This document shows, piece by piece, positions 9,859 to 17,570 of a stretch of DNA of 41,140 nt (its first letter is position 1; every line of letters starts with the position of its first letter). The notes under the pieces are model-generated. The model made no database searches and was not told where the DNA came from. It saw only the letters and a program-made list of their open reading frames with translations. The translations under genes and the position numbers were made by a program. The DNA is from Candidatus Methylacidiphilales bacterium (lineage in GTDB: Bacteria > Verrucomicrobiota > Verrucomicrobiia > Methylacidiphilales > CAZTYG01), in NCBI GenBank assembly GCA_033875315.1, contig JANRJG010000018.1, positions 1 to 41,140 on the forward strand. The letters run 5' to 3'.

Positions 9859-11178
9859 ATGCAACGTCGTTCCTTTCTCCAGCTTTTGGCCGCTTCTTCC
9901 CTAGGGGTCGGCTTCCCTTCCCTCGTGAAGGCTCAAACTCTGGGCATGGGCGGCGGGACCGCACCTTCCAACCGCATCACGCTCGCACTCGTCGGAGCTG
10001 GCAACCAGGGCCCCAGTGACATGCGCAATGCCATGTCCCAACCAGGCCTGCAGGTGGTTGCCATCTGCGATCCCGACCGGCAGCGCCGCCTCAAGGTCAA
10101 AACCTCGGTCGATGAAACCTATCAGGTGGCGGCCGGCGAAAAGGGCTGCGCCGACTACAACCACCCCATGGAAGCCATCCAGCATCCCGATCTGGATGCG
10201 GTCCTCATCGCCACCCCAGACCATTGGCATGCCCTCGCCACCCTCTGGGCCGCCCGGGCGGGCAAACACATTTATCTCGAAAAGCCCGTCACCCATCACA
10301 TCGCCGAAGGCCGCCCGATGATCAAGGCCGTCGAAAGGGCGGGCATCGTCTGCCAGGTCGGTTGCCAGCAGCGTTCCAGCAGCGAATTCATCCGCGCCAT
10401 CGATTTGGTCCGGAACGGTTTCCTCGGCCGTATCCAAAAAATCGAGGTTGGCCTGCCCGGATTCAGTGACGGCAAACCCCCGATACCTTTCGGACCCCAA
10501 CCGATCCCCGAGGGCTTCGACTACGATATCTGGGTCGGGCCGGCCCCGTTTCTGGGTTACCACCCCGAACGCTGCCATTATAAATGGCGCTGGAACCTCA
10601 ACTTCGGCGGCGGACAACTCGCTGACTGGATCGAACACCACTACGACATCGCGGCCCTGGCCATGAACGTCGCCGGAACCCAACCCGTGGCCATTCGTGA
10701 AGCCAGCGCCGAGTTCGTCCGCCAGAATCCGCTCTACGATGTCCCAACCAGTTATTCTTTCCAAGCCCACTACGCCGATAACACCGTCCTTCACGTCTCC
10801 TCGAAGTTTCCCGGAGGCATCCGTTTCGAAGGCGATGCCGGTTGGCTCACCGTCACCCGCGGCCAGATGAATTACAGTTCCGAGGTCCTCCGACGCGCCG
10901 TCATCCCCAGCCACCTCTCCATAGCCCCCGAACCGAAGTCGCACATGGCTTCCTTCCTCGATGCCATCCGCACCGGGTGCAAAAACAACGCCCCCTTGGA
11001 CGAGGCCCATAACATCGCCACCGTCGCCCACCTCGCCAATGCCGCCCTGCGCAGCAACCGCAGCGAGCTTCTCTGGGACCCCGCAACGGAATCCCTGCAG
11101 GAATCCCTCCCAGAGGCCTCCGATGCCGCCCGCATCCTCACGCGCACCTACCGAGCCCCTTATGTCCTTCCCGCCTGA
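9859..11178 (+). CDS. Tat-exported Gfo/Idh/MocA-family oxidoreductase (first copy)
   Basis: The 439-residue product starts MQRRSFLQLLAASSLGVG, a twin-arginine signal, so it is folded in the cytosol with its NAD(P) cofactor and then exported. The Rossmann fold begins at ITLALVGAGNQG. The family's catalytic EKP is in HIYLEKPVTHH, and a substrate-site segment reads GGGQLADWIEHHYDIA, with the usual D..xH..D arrangement. AAGG lies about 10 bases before the chosen ATG; a GTG three codons upstream is possible. Such exported members oxidise sugars, sugar alcohols or glycosides, often at C3. It is first in a run whose next gene (DUF1080) overlaps its stop, so the two proteins are probably made together. 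The substrate is unknown. Confidence 0.88.
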   Translation: MQRRSFLQLLAASSLGVGFPSLVKAQTLGMGGGTAPSNRITLALVGAGNQGPSDMRNAMSQPGLQVVAICDPDRQRRLKVKTSVDETYQVAAGEKGCADYNHPMEAIQHPDLDAVLIATPDHWHALATLWAARAGKHIYLEKPVTHHIAEGRPMIKAVERAGIVCQVGCQQRSSSEFIRAIDLVRNGFLGRIQKIEVGLPGFSDGKPPIPFGPQPIPEGFDYDIWVGPAPFLGYHPERCHYKWRWNLNFGGGQLADWIEHHYDIAALAMNVAGTQPVAIREASAEFVRQNPLYDVPTSYSFQAHYADNTVLHVSSKFPGGIRFEGDAGWLTVTRGQMNYSSEVLRRAVIPSHLSIAPEPKSHMASFLDAIRTGCKNNAPLDEAHNIATVAHLANAALRSNRSELLWDPATESLQESLPEASDAARILTRTYRAPYVLPA

Positions 11179-11968
11179 TTCCCGTTTCAAACCGGCCCTG
11201 GCCAATAAACTGGGCCGCGTCTTCATCCTCGTGCTGACCTGGGCCCCCGCGCTCCCCCTCCTGGCATGGAATCCCCCCGAAGCAGTGACGGCGTGGAAAT
11301 TCAACGACCCCACCCGCCCCCTTCCAGCCGTGGTGGAGCCCCTCCCCGAATCCACCTTGGTGGCACGCAGCACGCCGCCCCCCGGTGCGGAAGTGCTCTT
11401 CTCCGGTGACTCCCTTTCTTCCTGGAACCCCACCAAGTGGAAAATCGGGAACGGCATCCTCGAATGCGTTCCCGGCTCGGGTTCCCTCACCTCGATCAAA
11501 GGCTACGGCTCCTGCCGCCTGCACCTCGAGTGGAGCACGCCCTCCACCCCGCCGCTGAAAACCGGCCAGAACCGTGGCAACAGCGGGATCTTCTTCATGG
11601 GAAAATACGAGGTCCAGATACTCGACACCTTCGACAATCCGACCTACGCCGATGGCATCGCGGGTGCGGTATACGGCCAATACCCCCCCACCGTCAACCC
11701 CATCCGTCCCCCCGGGCAATGGCAGTTCTATGACATCGAATTCCACCGACCGGTCTTCGACGCAACAGGGCTCCTTATCCGTCCCGCCACCCTGACCGTT
11801 GATTTCAACGGCCATCGCGTTCAAGACCGGGTTGAACTCACCGGCCCTACCAATCCACCCGGCCGCAAGCCTTACCAACCCCACCCCGACGCCCTCCCGA
11901 TTTCCATCCAGGATCACAAGGAAATCGTCCGCTTCCGCAACATCTGGATCCTGCCCATCCCCGACTAG
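11162..11968 (+). CDS. Secreted DUF1080 (3-keto-glycoside hydrolase/lyase-like) protein
   Basis: The 268-residue product has a signal anchor around residues 20-35 and a DUF1080 lectin-like fold. Family hallmarks are clear: LFSGDSLSSWNP, QNRGNSGIFFMGKYEVQILD and YPPTVNPIRPPGQWQFYDIEF. Characterised members of this family act on 3-keto glycosides made by Gfo/Idh oxidoreductases, as in the Bacteroides keto-glycoside pathway. That fits the genetic setting here. Its ATG overlaps the end of the oxidoreductase gene by 17 bases, indicating translational coupling. The next gene (ThuA-HEAT) begins 7 bases after its stop. I cannot tell hydrolase from lyase activity by sequence. Confidence 0.86.
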   Translation: MSFPPDSRFKPALANKLGRVFILVLTWAPALPLLAWNPPEAVTAWKFNDPTRPLPAVVEPLPESTLVARSTPPPGAEVLFSGDSLSSWNPTKWKIGNGILECVPGSGSLTSIKGYGSCRLHLEWSTPSTPPLKTGQNRGNSGIFFMGKYEVQILDTFDNPTYADGIAGAVYGQYPPTVNPIRPPGQWQFYDIEFHRPVFDATGLLIRPATLTVDFNGHRVQDRVELTGPTNPPGRKPYQPHPDALPISIQDHKEIVRFRNIWILPIPD

Positions 11969-11975
11969 GCCGCCC

Positions 11976-14873
11976 ATGTCCTCCGACCGCTTTCCCCACT
12001 TTATCCTGGTCACCTGCTGGGCGCTAGGGCTTGCCCTGTCTCCCGCCAGCGGGCAATCGCCCACACCTTCAGCACCCACGCCCAAACCTCCACCCCCACC
12101 CCCCACCCCCGAACAACTGGCCCGGGTGGATAAGGCCCTGCCCTCCGCTCCCACCGCCAAACCCCTGAAACCCCGTCGCCTCCTCGTTTTTTCCCGCACC
12201 GAGGGCTTCGTCCATTCGTCCATCCCAATCGGCGAGGCCATGCTCACCCGCCTCGGCTCGGCGACCGGCGCCTACACCGCCGTGGTGAGCAAAGAAATGG
12301 ATGCCTTCACTCCGGAATCGCTCAACTCATTCGACGCTATCCTCTTCCTGAACAGCACGGGCCTCAAATTCGAGAATCCCGCCCACCGCAAAGCCCTGCT
12401 CGACTTCGTCGCCTCCGGCAGGGGCGTCGCCGGTCTCCATGCCGCAACCGACAACTTCCCCAACTGGCCGGAAGGCCAGGCCCTCATCGGCGGTCTCTTC
12501 CATGGCCACCCCTGGGGCTCCGGCGACCTTGTCGCCATCAAACTCGATGATCCCTCACACGTCATCAACCGCGCCTTCGACGGAAAAGGCTTTTGGCTCA
12601 AGGAAGAAATCTATCAAATGCGCGATCCCTACAGCCGGGAGAAGCTCCGGGTGGTTGCCAGTCTCGACATGGACAAACCGGAAAACGCCCGGCCCCCGGA
12701 AAAAATCAAGCGCAGCGACAACGACTTTCCCATCAGTTGGATCAAGAATGAGGGCCCGGGCCGCGTCTTCTACACCTCCCTCGGACACCGCGAGGACATC
12801 TACTGGGTCCCGCAAATTGTCCGCCATATCCTCGACGGCATCCAGTTCGCCCTCGGGGATCTGGCCGCGGACGCCGTGCCCTCGGCCAAAATCCCATCCC
12901 CGCCACTCCCCGCCCCGGCCCCGGCCGACAAAACCACGCTGCAAGAAATGGTAGACGGAAAAAAAACCACCACTGCAGCTGCATCTGCACCTGCCCCGGC
13001 CTCCACCGAAACTCCCGCCGACACCTCCATCGGGGAGGACGCGCTTTACCAAGCACTCAGGGCCTACCAGTTCGACCAACCCGCCGAACCCCTCGTCCAG
13101 TTGCACCAACTCATCCGGCAGAAAAAACCCGCGGACCGTGCCGCCGATGAAGCCAAACTGCTCGCCGTCGCCAGCGACCCATCCCTCAACTCCTGGTCCC
13201 GCCAATCCGCCCTGCGCATGCTCCAGCTCATGGCCGGCCCGGCCTCCGTGCCCGCCTTGGAAAAAATGGCCCCGGATTCCGTCGTCTGCGATGAGGCTAT
13301 CCGGTTGCTATCTTGGATCACCGACCCCACAGCCACCGAGGCCCTGATCCGCCTTGCTGGCCATGAATCCGAGGTCGTGCGCCTGCCCGCCCTCCAGGCC
13401 CTCCGCACCCGCCCGACTCCGGAGGCCATTCGAACCCTTTCCCAAGCGGCACAGTCCGCGGAAACGTCCACTGCATTGGCCGCCGTGGAAAGCCTCACCG
13501 CCATCGCCTCCCCCCAGTCGTATCAAGCACTGGTCTCCAACGCGAAATCCCTCTCCCCCCAAGCCACCCTCGAAGCCGCCCTCCTCACCTGGCAGCAGAG
13601 CCCTCAACCCGCCCGGGACACGTTCGCCGCAACAGCCGCCGCCCTGGCCCGGAAACACCTCGCGTCCGATGCCGATACCTCTGCGCGGTTGCTGGCCGCC
13701 AAACTGCTTTTGGCCACAGAGGGTGACAAAGCCCTGCCCGAACTGATTCCCTTGCTCGGCGGCCAAACCCCGCCCCGTCTGGCCATGGCCTTGGCCCAAG
13801 ACGTCCTGACCACCCGCACCCCCCAAGCCCTCCAAGCCTTGGCCGGTGCGCTTCCCAACGCCATTCCCGCCGCCCAATCCGCCCTTCTCAATGCCGCCCG
13901 CGATCTCCATGAATCCGCCTTCCGTCCCCTCCTCCTCCTCGGCACCTCCCTCCCCGATCCGGCGCTCGCTTCGGCCAGCCTCCAGGGACTGGCCCTGATC
14001 GGCGATCCCCAGGATGACGCGATGCTGCTCGCCGCATTGAACAACCCGGCGGGCGACGCAACATCCGCCCGACGCGCCCTGCGTATGGCCCGGTCTCCAT
14101 CCATCATCCCGCTGCTCCGCACCAGTCTGGAGCAATCCCTGCAAACAAGCACACCGTCAATTCTAACACTGCTCTGCTCCATTCTCGGCGACCGACAGGA
14201 CCGGGAGGCCTTTCCCCTCCTGCTGAAGGCCTGCGAATCCCCGGACGACGGCGCACGCGCCGCAGCCTTCCAGGCCCTGGCCACCCTGGCCCGTCCCGGC
14301 GATCTCCCGCTCTTTCTAAAAATCTCCGACAAGGCCCGCAAATCAGCAGAGCGCCGCGAATGGCGCAAAGCGCTCAACACCACTGCCGCCACCCACCCTT
14401 CCCCGACCGAAGCAGTCCAACTCCTGGAAACCGCGTTGTCCGACCCGGCCCATCCAGCACGCCCGGATTTCATCGGCGCCCTCACCCTGGTCGCCACCCC
14501 GGAAGCCACAGCCCGGTTGCAAAACCTCCTGGCATCCAATGACGCCAACCAGCGCAAGGATGTCCTGCGCGCCCTTTCGGCCTCGCGCAGCCAGGGTGCC
14601 CAGGACCTGCTCCTGCAAGCCGCGGAATCATCCACCGCCGAGGATGAAAAAATCCTCGCCCTGCGCGGCGCCCTTGATGCCATCGGCAGCCGAGAAGTAC
14701 CCGCCGATAAGGTCCCGGCCTACCGCAAGGCCTGGAGCCTGGCCCAACGCCAGGAAGAAAAGGACGCCATCCTCGCCGCCTTGCGCGATATGCCCCGGGT
14801 ACGCACGGCGGTCACACTCCTGAAGGAAATCGAACCTCCCGCACCTGCGGCGGCTCCGCAAACCTCACAATAA
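11976..14873 (+). CDS. Secreted ThuA-domain protein with long HEAT-repeat C-terminus
   Basis: This 965-residue protein has a signal peptide (MSSDRFPHFILVTCWALGLA...ASG), a proline-rich linker PKPPPPPPTPEQ, and a ThuA domain at about 65-300. Motifs are LLVFSRTEGFVHSSIP, GVAGLHAATDNF, GGLFHGHPWG and GRVFYTSLGHRED. ThuA is a glutamine-amidotransferase-like fold linked to trehalose and other sugar use. An Ala/Pro linker leads to about 600 residues of alpha-helical HEAT-like repeats (for example LIRLAGHESEVVRLPALQAL). Planctomycetes and Verrucomicrobia often fuse such parts to cytochrome c, but no CxxCH heme motif is present here. It lies between DUF1080 and DoxX in the same orientation with short gaps (7 and 11 bases). 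It may be a scaffold or ligand-binding part of the exported sugar-oxidation system. Confidence 0.82.
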   Translation: MSSDRFPHFILVTCWALGLALSPASGQSPTPSAPTPKPPPPPPTPEQLARVDKALPSAPTAKPLKPRRLLVFSRTEGFVHSSIPIGEAMLTRLGSATGAYTAVVSKEMDAFTPESLNSFDAILFLNSTGLKFENPAHRKALLDFVASGRGVAGLHAATDNFPNWPEGQALIGGLFHGHPWGSGDLVAIKLDDPSHVINRAFDGKGFWLKEEIYQMRDPYSREKLRVVASLDMDKPENARPPEKIKRSDNDFPISWIKNEGPGRVFYTSLGHREDIYWVPQIVRHILDGIQFALGDLAADAVPSAKIPSPPLPAPAPADKTTLQEMVDGKKTTTAAASAPAPASTETPADTSIGEDALYQALRAYQFDQPAEPLVQLHQLIRQKKPADRAADEAKLLAVASDPSLNSWSRQSALRMLQLMAGPASVPALEKMAPDSVVCDEAIRLLSWITDPTATEALIRLAGHESEVVRLPALQALRTRPTPEAIRTLSQAAQSAETSTALAAVESLTAIASPQSYQALVSNAKSLSPQATLEAALLTWQQSPQPARDTFAATAAALARKHLASDADTSARLLAAKLLLATEGDKALPELIPLLGGQTPPRLAMALAQDVLTTRTPQALQALAGALPNAIPAAQSALLNAARDLHESAFRPLLLLGTSLPDPALASASLQGLALIGDPQDDAMLLAALNNPAGDATSARRALRMARSPSIIPLLRTSLEQSLQTSTPSILTLLCSILGDRQDREAFPLLLKACESPDDGARAAAFQALATLARPGDLPLFLKISDKARKSAERREWRKALNTTAATHPSPTEAVQLLETALSDPAHPARPDFIGALTLVATPEATARLQNLLASNDANQRKDVLRALSASRSQGAQDLLLQAAESSTAEDEKILALRGALDAIGSREVPADKVPAYRKAWSLAQRQEEKDAILAALRDMPRVRTAVTLLKEIEPPAPAAAPQTSQ

Positions 14874-14884
14874 ATCCATCCACT

Positions 14885-15430
14885 ATGAATCCCAACCCAT
14901 CCCAGACACCGACATCCGAACCCGTCCGCTTTCTCGGCTGCTCCGGCCAAACCCTCGCCTTCCTCAGTCTCCGTCTCTGGCTCGGACTGCGCGCCCTGGT
15001 CACCGGTTTGGAAAAATTCGCCGCCAAAGTCAACATCCAGGAACCCCTGCTCGACGCCCAGGGCCAGCCCGACCCCAGCGGGGCGGTGGTAGAAATCGAA
15101 AAAAAGGTCTACGGACTCTCCCATTACCATGCGGTGCCGGAATCACTCCAAACGAAATTCGCCGGTGAACCCCTCCTCCCCGGCATCTTCACCGGGCCTT
15201 TCTACGCCGCCCTGGGTCCGATCCTCATCCTCCTCGGCCTTCTGCTCCTGGCCGGCATCTGCACCCGCCTCAGCCTCGTCGGCATGGCCCTTCTCTACAC
15301 CATGCTCACCTTCGGGCTGATGCTCATCGGACAAGACCAGGGCGTTTCCTGGCTGGCCATCCACATCGCGCTCGTCGCCCTCTCCCTCTCCTGGGTCGAG
15401 CACAACCGTTTCACCTTGACCCGCTCATGA
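14885..15430 (+). CDS. DoxX-like integral membrane protein
   Basis: This 181-residue protein has a first hydrophobic segment around 25-45 (LAFLSLRLWLGLRALVTGLEKF), a periplasmic-looking loop with KKVYGLSHYHAVPESL, and three clustered hydrophobic segments at about 100-175. RLWLGLRALVTGLEKF and the four-helix layout match the DoxX family. Named members are small membrane subunits of quinone-reducing enzymes such as thiosulfate:quinone oxidoreductase. Its stop overlaps the next start (ATGA), so it is coupled to the second Tat oxidoreductase. A role in moving electrons from the exported oxidoreductases to quinone is a hypothesis from context only. Confidence 0.75.
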   Translation: MNPNPSQTPTSEPVRFLGCSGQTLAFLSLRLWLGLRALVTGLEKFAAKVNIQEPLLDAQGQPDPSGAVVEIEKKVYGLSHYHAVPESLQTKFAGEPLLPGIFTGPFYAALGPILILLGLLLLAGICTRLSLVGMALLYTMLTFGLMLIGQDQGVSWLAIHIALVALSLSWVEHNRFTLTRS

Positions 15431-16767
15431 ACTCCGCCCAACCCGGCTCCCACGCTTCCTCCCCTCTCACCCGCCGCGACTTCCTCGGCTATTCCACCGG
15501 AGCCGCCCTCACCCTGGCCACCACCCCGTCCCTCTTCTCCATCACCCCCCCGGATGGCGCCAAGCCCCTCCGCCTCGCCCTGGTCGGCTTCGGCGCCCAG
15601 GGCCGCGTCCTGGCCGAGGCCATCGTCAAAGTCCCGGGCATCCAGGTCGTTGCCCTCTGCGACATCTGGGACTATGCCCGTGAATACGGGCGGCGCTTCT
15701 TCAAATCCAACGGCACCGAAACCAACGGATACCGCGACCTGGAAGAATTGCTGGCCAAAGAAAAAGACCTGGACGCCGCCATCGTCGCTACCCCCGATGT
15801 TTTCCATGCCCCCCACACCATCGCCTGTCTTCAAGCGGGGTTGCATGTTTACTGCGAAAAGATGATGTCCAACACCGTCGAGGGGGCCCGCAGTATGGTC
15901 CAGGCGATGAAGACCACCGGGCGATTGCTCCAGATCGGCCACCAGCGGCGGAGCAACCCACGATACCTCGTGGCCCGCAACCGCCTTCTCTTGGAAGCCC
16001 GCATCACCGGCCGCTTGACTGCCGCCCACGCCCAATGGAACCGCGCCGTCTCCGAGGACCTCGGCTGGCCGAAAAAAGCCGCCATTCCCGACGACGTGCT
16101 CAAGCACTACGGCTTTCCCGACATGCACACCTTCCGCAACTGGCGTTGGTTCAAAAAGTTTGGCGGCGGTCCGCTCTCCGACCTCGGGGCCCACCAAATT
16201 GACATCCTCAGTTGGTTCTTTGACCGCCTGCCCAGCACCGTCATCGCCAGTGGCGGCAGTGACTACTACAAAAACCACGAGTGGTTCGACAATGCCATGG
16301 TCATTTACGAATACCCGCTGCCCGAGGGCACGGCCCGTGCGTTCTACCAGGTACAGACCACCACCAGTTCCGGTGGCGGCTACTTCGAACAATTCATGGG
16401 CACCGAGGGCACACTCAAAATCTCGGAAAACCCCAACCTCACGGTGATCTACCGTGAAGCATCCGCCCCTTCGTGGGAGGAATGGGTGCGCAAGAACTAT
16501 CTCCGCGTCAACGCCGCCCCGGCCCCCGACCCCGACGCCAAAGTGGACGCCCGCGAAACCGCCGCACTCGCCACCTACAAGCTTCCCGTGGTCACCAACA
16601 AGGCCATCCACCAATACCACCTGGAAAACTTCTTCCAAAGCATCCGCGGCAAGGCCACTCTCAATTGCCCCTCCGACGAGGCCTTCCGCAGTGAATACCC
16701 CATTTTCAAAGCCATCGAGGCGGTGGAAACCCGCCAGTTGGTCCAAATCCAAGAACCCTCCGTTTGA
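15427..16767 (+). CDS. Tat-exported Gfo/Idh/MocA-family oxidoreductase (second copy)
   Basis: The 446-residue product has the twin-arginine motif LTRRDFLGYSTGAALTLA and is probably exported with bound NAD(P). The Rossmann motif is LALVGFGAQGRV. At the catalytic position it reads VYCEKMMSN, so the Lys of the family's EKP is kept but Pro is replaced by Met. The second motif, GGGPLSDLGAHQIDILSW, is canonical. A long aromatic-rich stretch follows (MHTFRNWRWFKKFGGG), as in many exported members. It differs clearly from the first copy at 9859, so the two may act on different substrates or form a heteromer. The ATG overlaps the DoxX stop by 4 bases, and the discoidin-like gene starts 2 bases after its stop, so the three are co-translated. 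Confidence 0.88.
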   Translation: MNSAQPGSHASSPLTRRDFLGYSTGAALTLATTPSLFSITPPDGAKPLRLALVGFGAQGRVLAEAIVKVPGIQVVALCDIWDYAREYGRRFFKSNGTETNGYRDLEELLAKEKDLDAAIVATPDVFHAPHTIACLQAGLHVYCEKMMSNTVEGARSMVQAMKTTGRLLQIGHQRRSNPRYLVARNRLLLEARITGRLTAAHAQWNRAVSEDLGWPKKAAIPDDVLKHYGFPDMHTFRNWRWFKKFGGGPLSDLGAHQIDILSWFFDRLPSTVIASGGSDYYKNHEWFDNAMVIYEYPLPEGTARAFYQVQTTTSSGGGYFEQFMGTEGTLKISENPNLTVIYREASAPSWEEWVRKNYLRVNAAPAPDPDAKVDARETAALATYKLPVVTNKAIHQYHLENFFQSIRGKATLNCPSDEAFRSEYPIFKAIEAVETRQLVQIQEPSV

Positions 16768-16768
16768 T

Positions 16769-17461
16769 ATGAAAACCACCCCCATCCCATCCATCCCATC
16801 GATTCCCACCCTCCTCCTCGCCATCCTCGCGCTCTCCCTTGGCCCCACCCGGCTGCCCGCCGCCGACAAGGTCCCGCTGGTCACCGAATTGCCCAAGCCC
16901 CTCATCATCGGAACTCCGGTGCCCATGAAGGTGGAGAACCTTGAAGCCCCCCGCAGCGGCAAACGCCCCGATTTCCTCGTCCCGGCCACCGCCAAAAACC
17001 TCGCCCTCAAAAAACCCGTCACCAGCAGCGACCCCCAACCGCTCCTCGGCGATCCCGAACTGGTGACCGACGGCGACAAGGACGGAGCCGAAGGCAGCTA
17101 CGTCGAACTGGCCAAGGGCACCCAATGGGTTCAGATCGATCTCGGCAGCCCGGCCGAGATCAACGCCCTCCTTGTGTGGCACTTCCACGCCCAGGCCCGC
17201 GTTTATTACGGTGTCGTGGTCCAAGTGTCCAATGACCCTGACTTCATTTCCGGCGTGACCACCGTTTTCAATAACGACATCAAGAATGTCACCGGCAAGG
17301 GTGCGGGCAAAGATCCCACCTATGTCGAAACCTATGAAGGCCGCCTCATCGATGCCAAAGGAGTGAAGGGTCGCTACGTCCGGCTTTACAGCCAGGGAAA
17401 CACCGCCAACGCGATGAACCATTACATCGAGGTGGAAGTGTGGGGCACCCCGGCCAATTAG
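16769..17461 (+). CDS. Secreted discoidin (F5/8 type C)-like domain protein
   Basis: The 230-residue product begins with a signal peptide (MKTTPIPSIPSIPTLLLAILAL...LPA). The C-terminal part, about 75-228, resembles a discoidin/F5-8C carbohydrate-binding fold: NLALKKPVTSSD at the entrance, ELVTDGDKDG, QWVQIDLGSPAEINALLVWH and RYVRLYSQG. Such domains bind glycans. The gene starts 2 bases after the second Tat oxidoreductase (TGATATG), so it may supply substrate binding for that exported enzyme. No catalytic residues are evident. It is the last gene of the cluster, and a hairpin lies about 40 bases after its stop. Confidence 0.75.
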   Translation: MKTTPIPSIPSIPTLLLAILALSLGPTRLPAADKVPLVTELPKPLIIGTPVPMKVENLEAPRSGKRPDFLVPATAKNLALKKPVTSSDPQPLLGDPELVTDGDKDGAEGSYVELAKGTQWVQIDLGSPAEINALLVWHFHAQARVYYGVVVQVSNDPDFISGVTTVFNNDIKNVTGKGAGKDPTYVETYEGRLIDAKGVKGRYVRLYSQGNTANAMNHYIEVEVWGTPAN

Positions 17462-17498
17462 GGCGTTCTGCGTTTGATCTGCTCATCGTTGTCGTACT

Positions 17499-17523
17499 CT
17501 TTCTCTCGGGGATGGAGAGAAAG
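17499..17523. terminator. Hairpin after the oxidoreductase cluster (possible terminator)
   Basis: CTTTCTCTC at 17499-17507 pairs perfectly with GAGAGAAAG at 17515-17523 across a 7-base loop. It lies in the 109-base gap between the discoidin-like gene and the next gene. No T-run follows, so it may be a weak terminator or an mRNA-end structure rather than a classical intrinsic terminator. Confidence 0.4.
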
Positions 17524-17570
17524 GGCACAAGATCGAGTAAGAGAAACGAGTGGGAATGGCTGCCAATTGA

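Noticed and set aside
9901-11499. 532-codon minus-strand open frame across the first Tat oxidoreductase and DUF1080 genes
   Set aside because: It spans two real coupled genes in antisense and has Gly/Arg-rich composition typical of a GC-driven shadow frame.
11976-14873. Cytochrome c fusion in the ThuA-HEAT protein
   Set aside because: No CxxCH heme-binding motif occurs anywhere in the translation.
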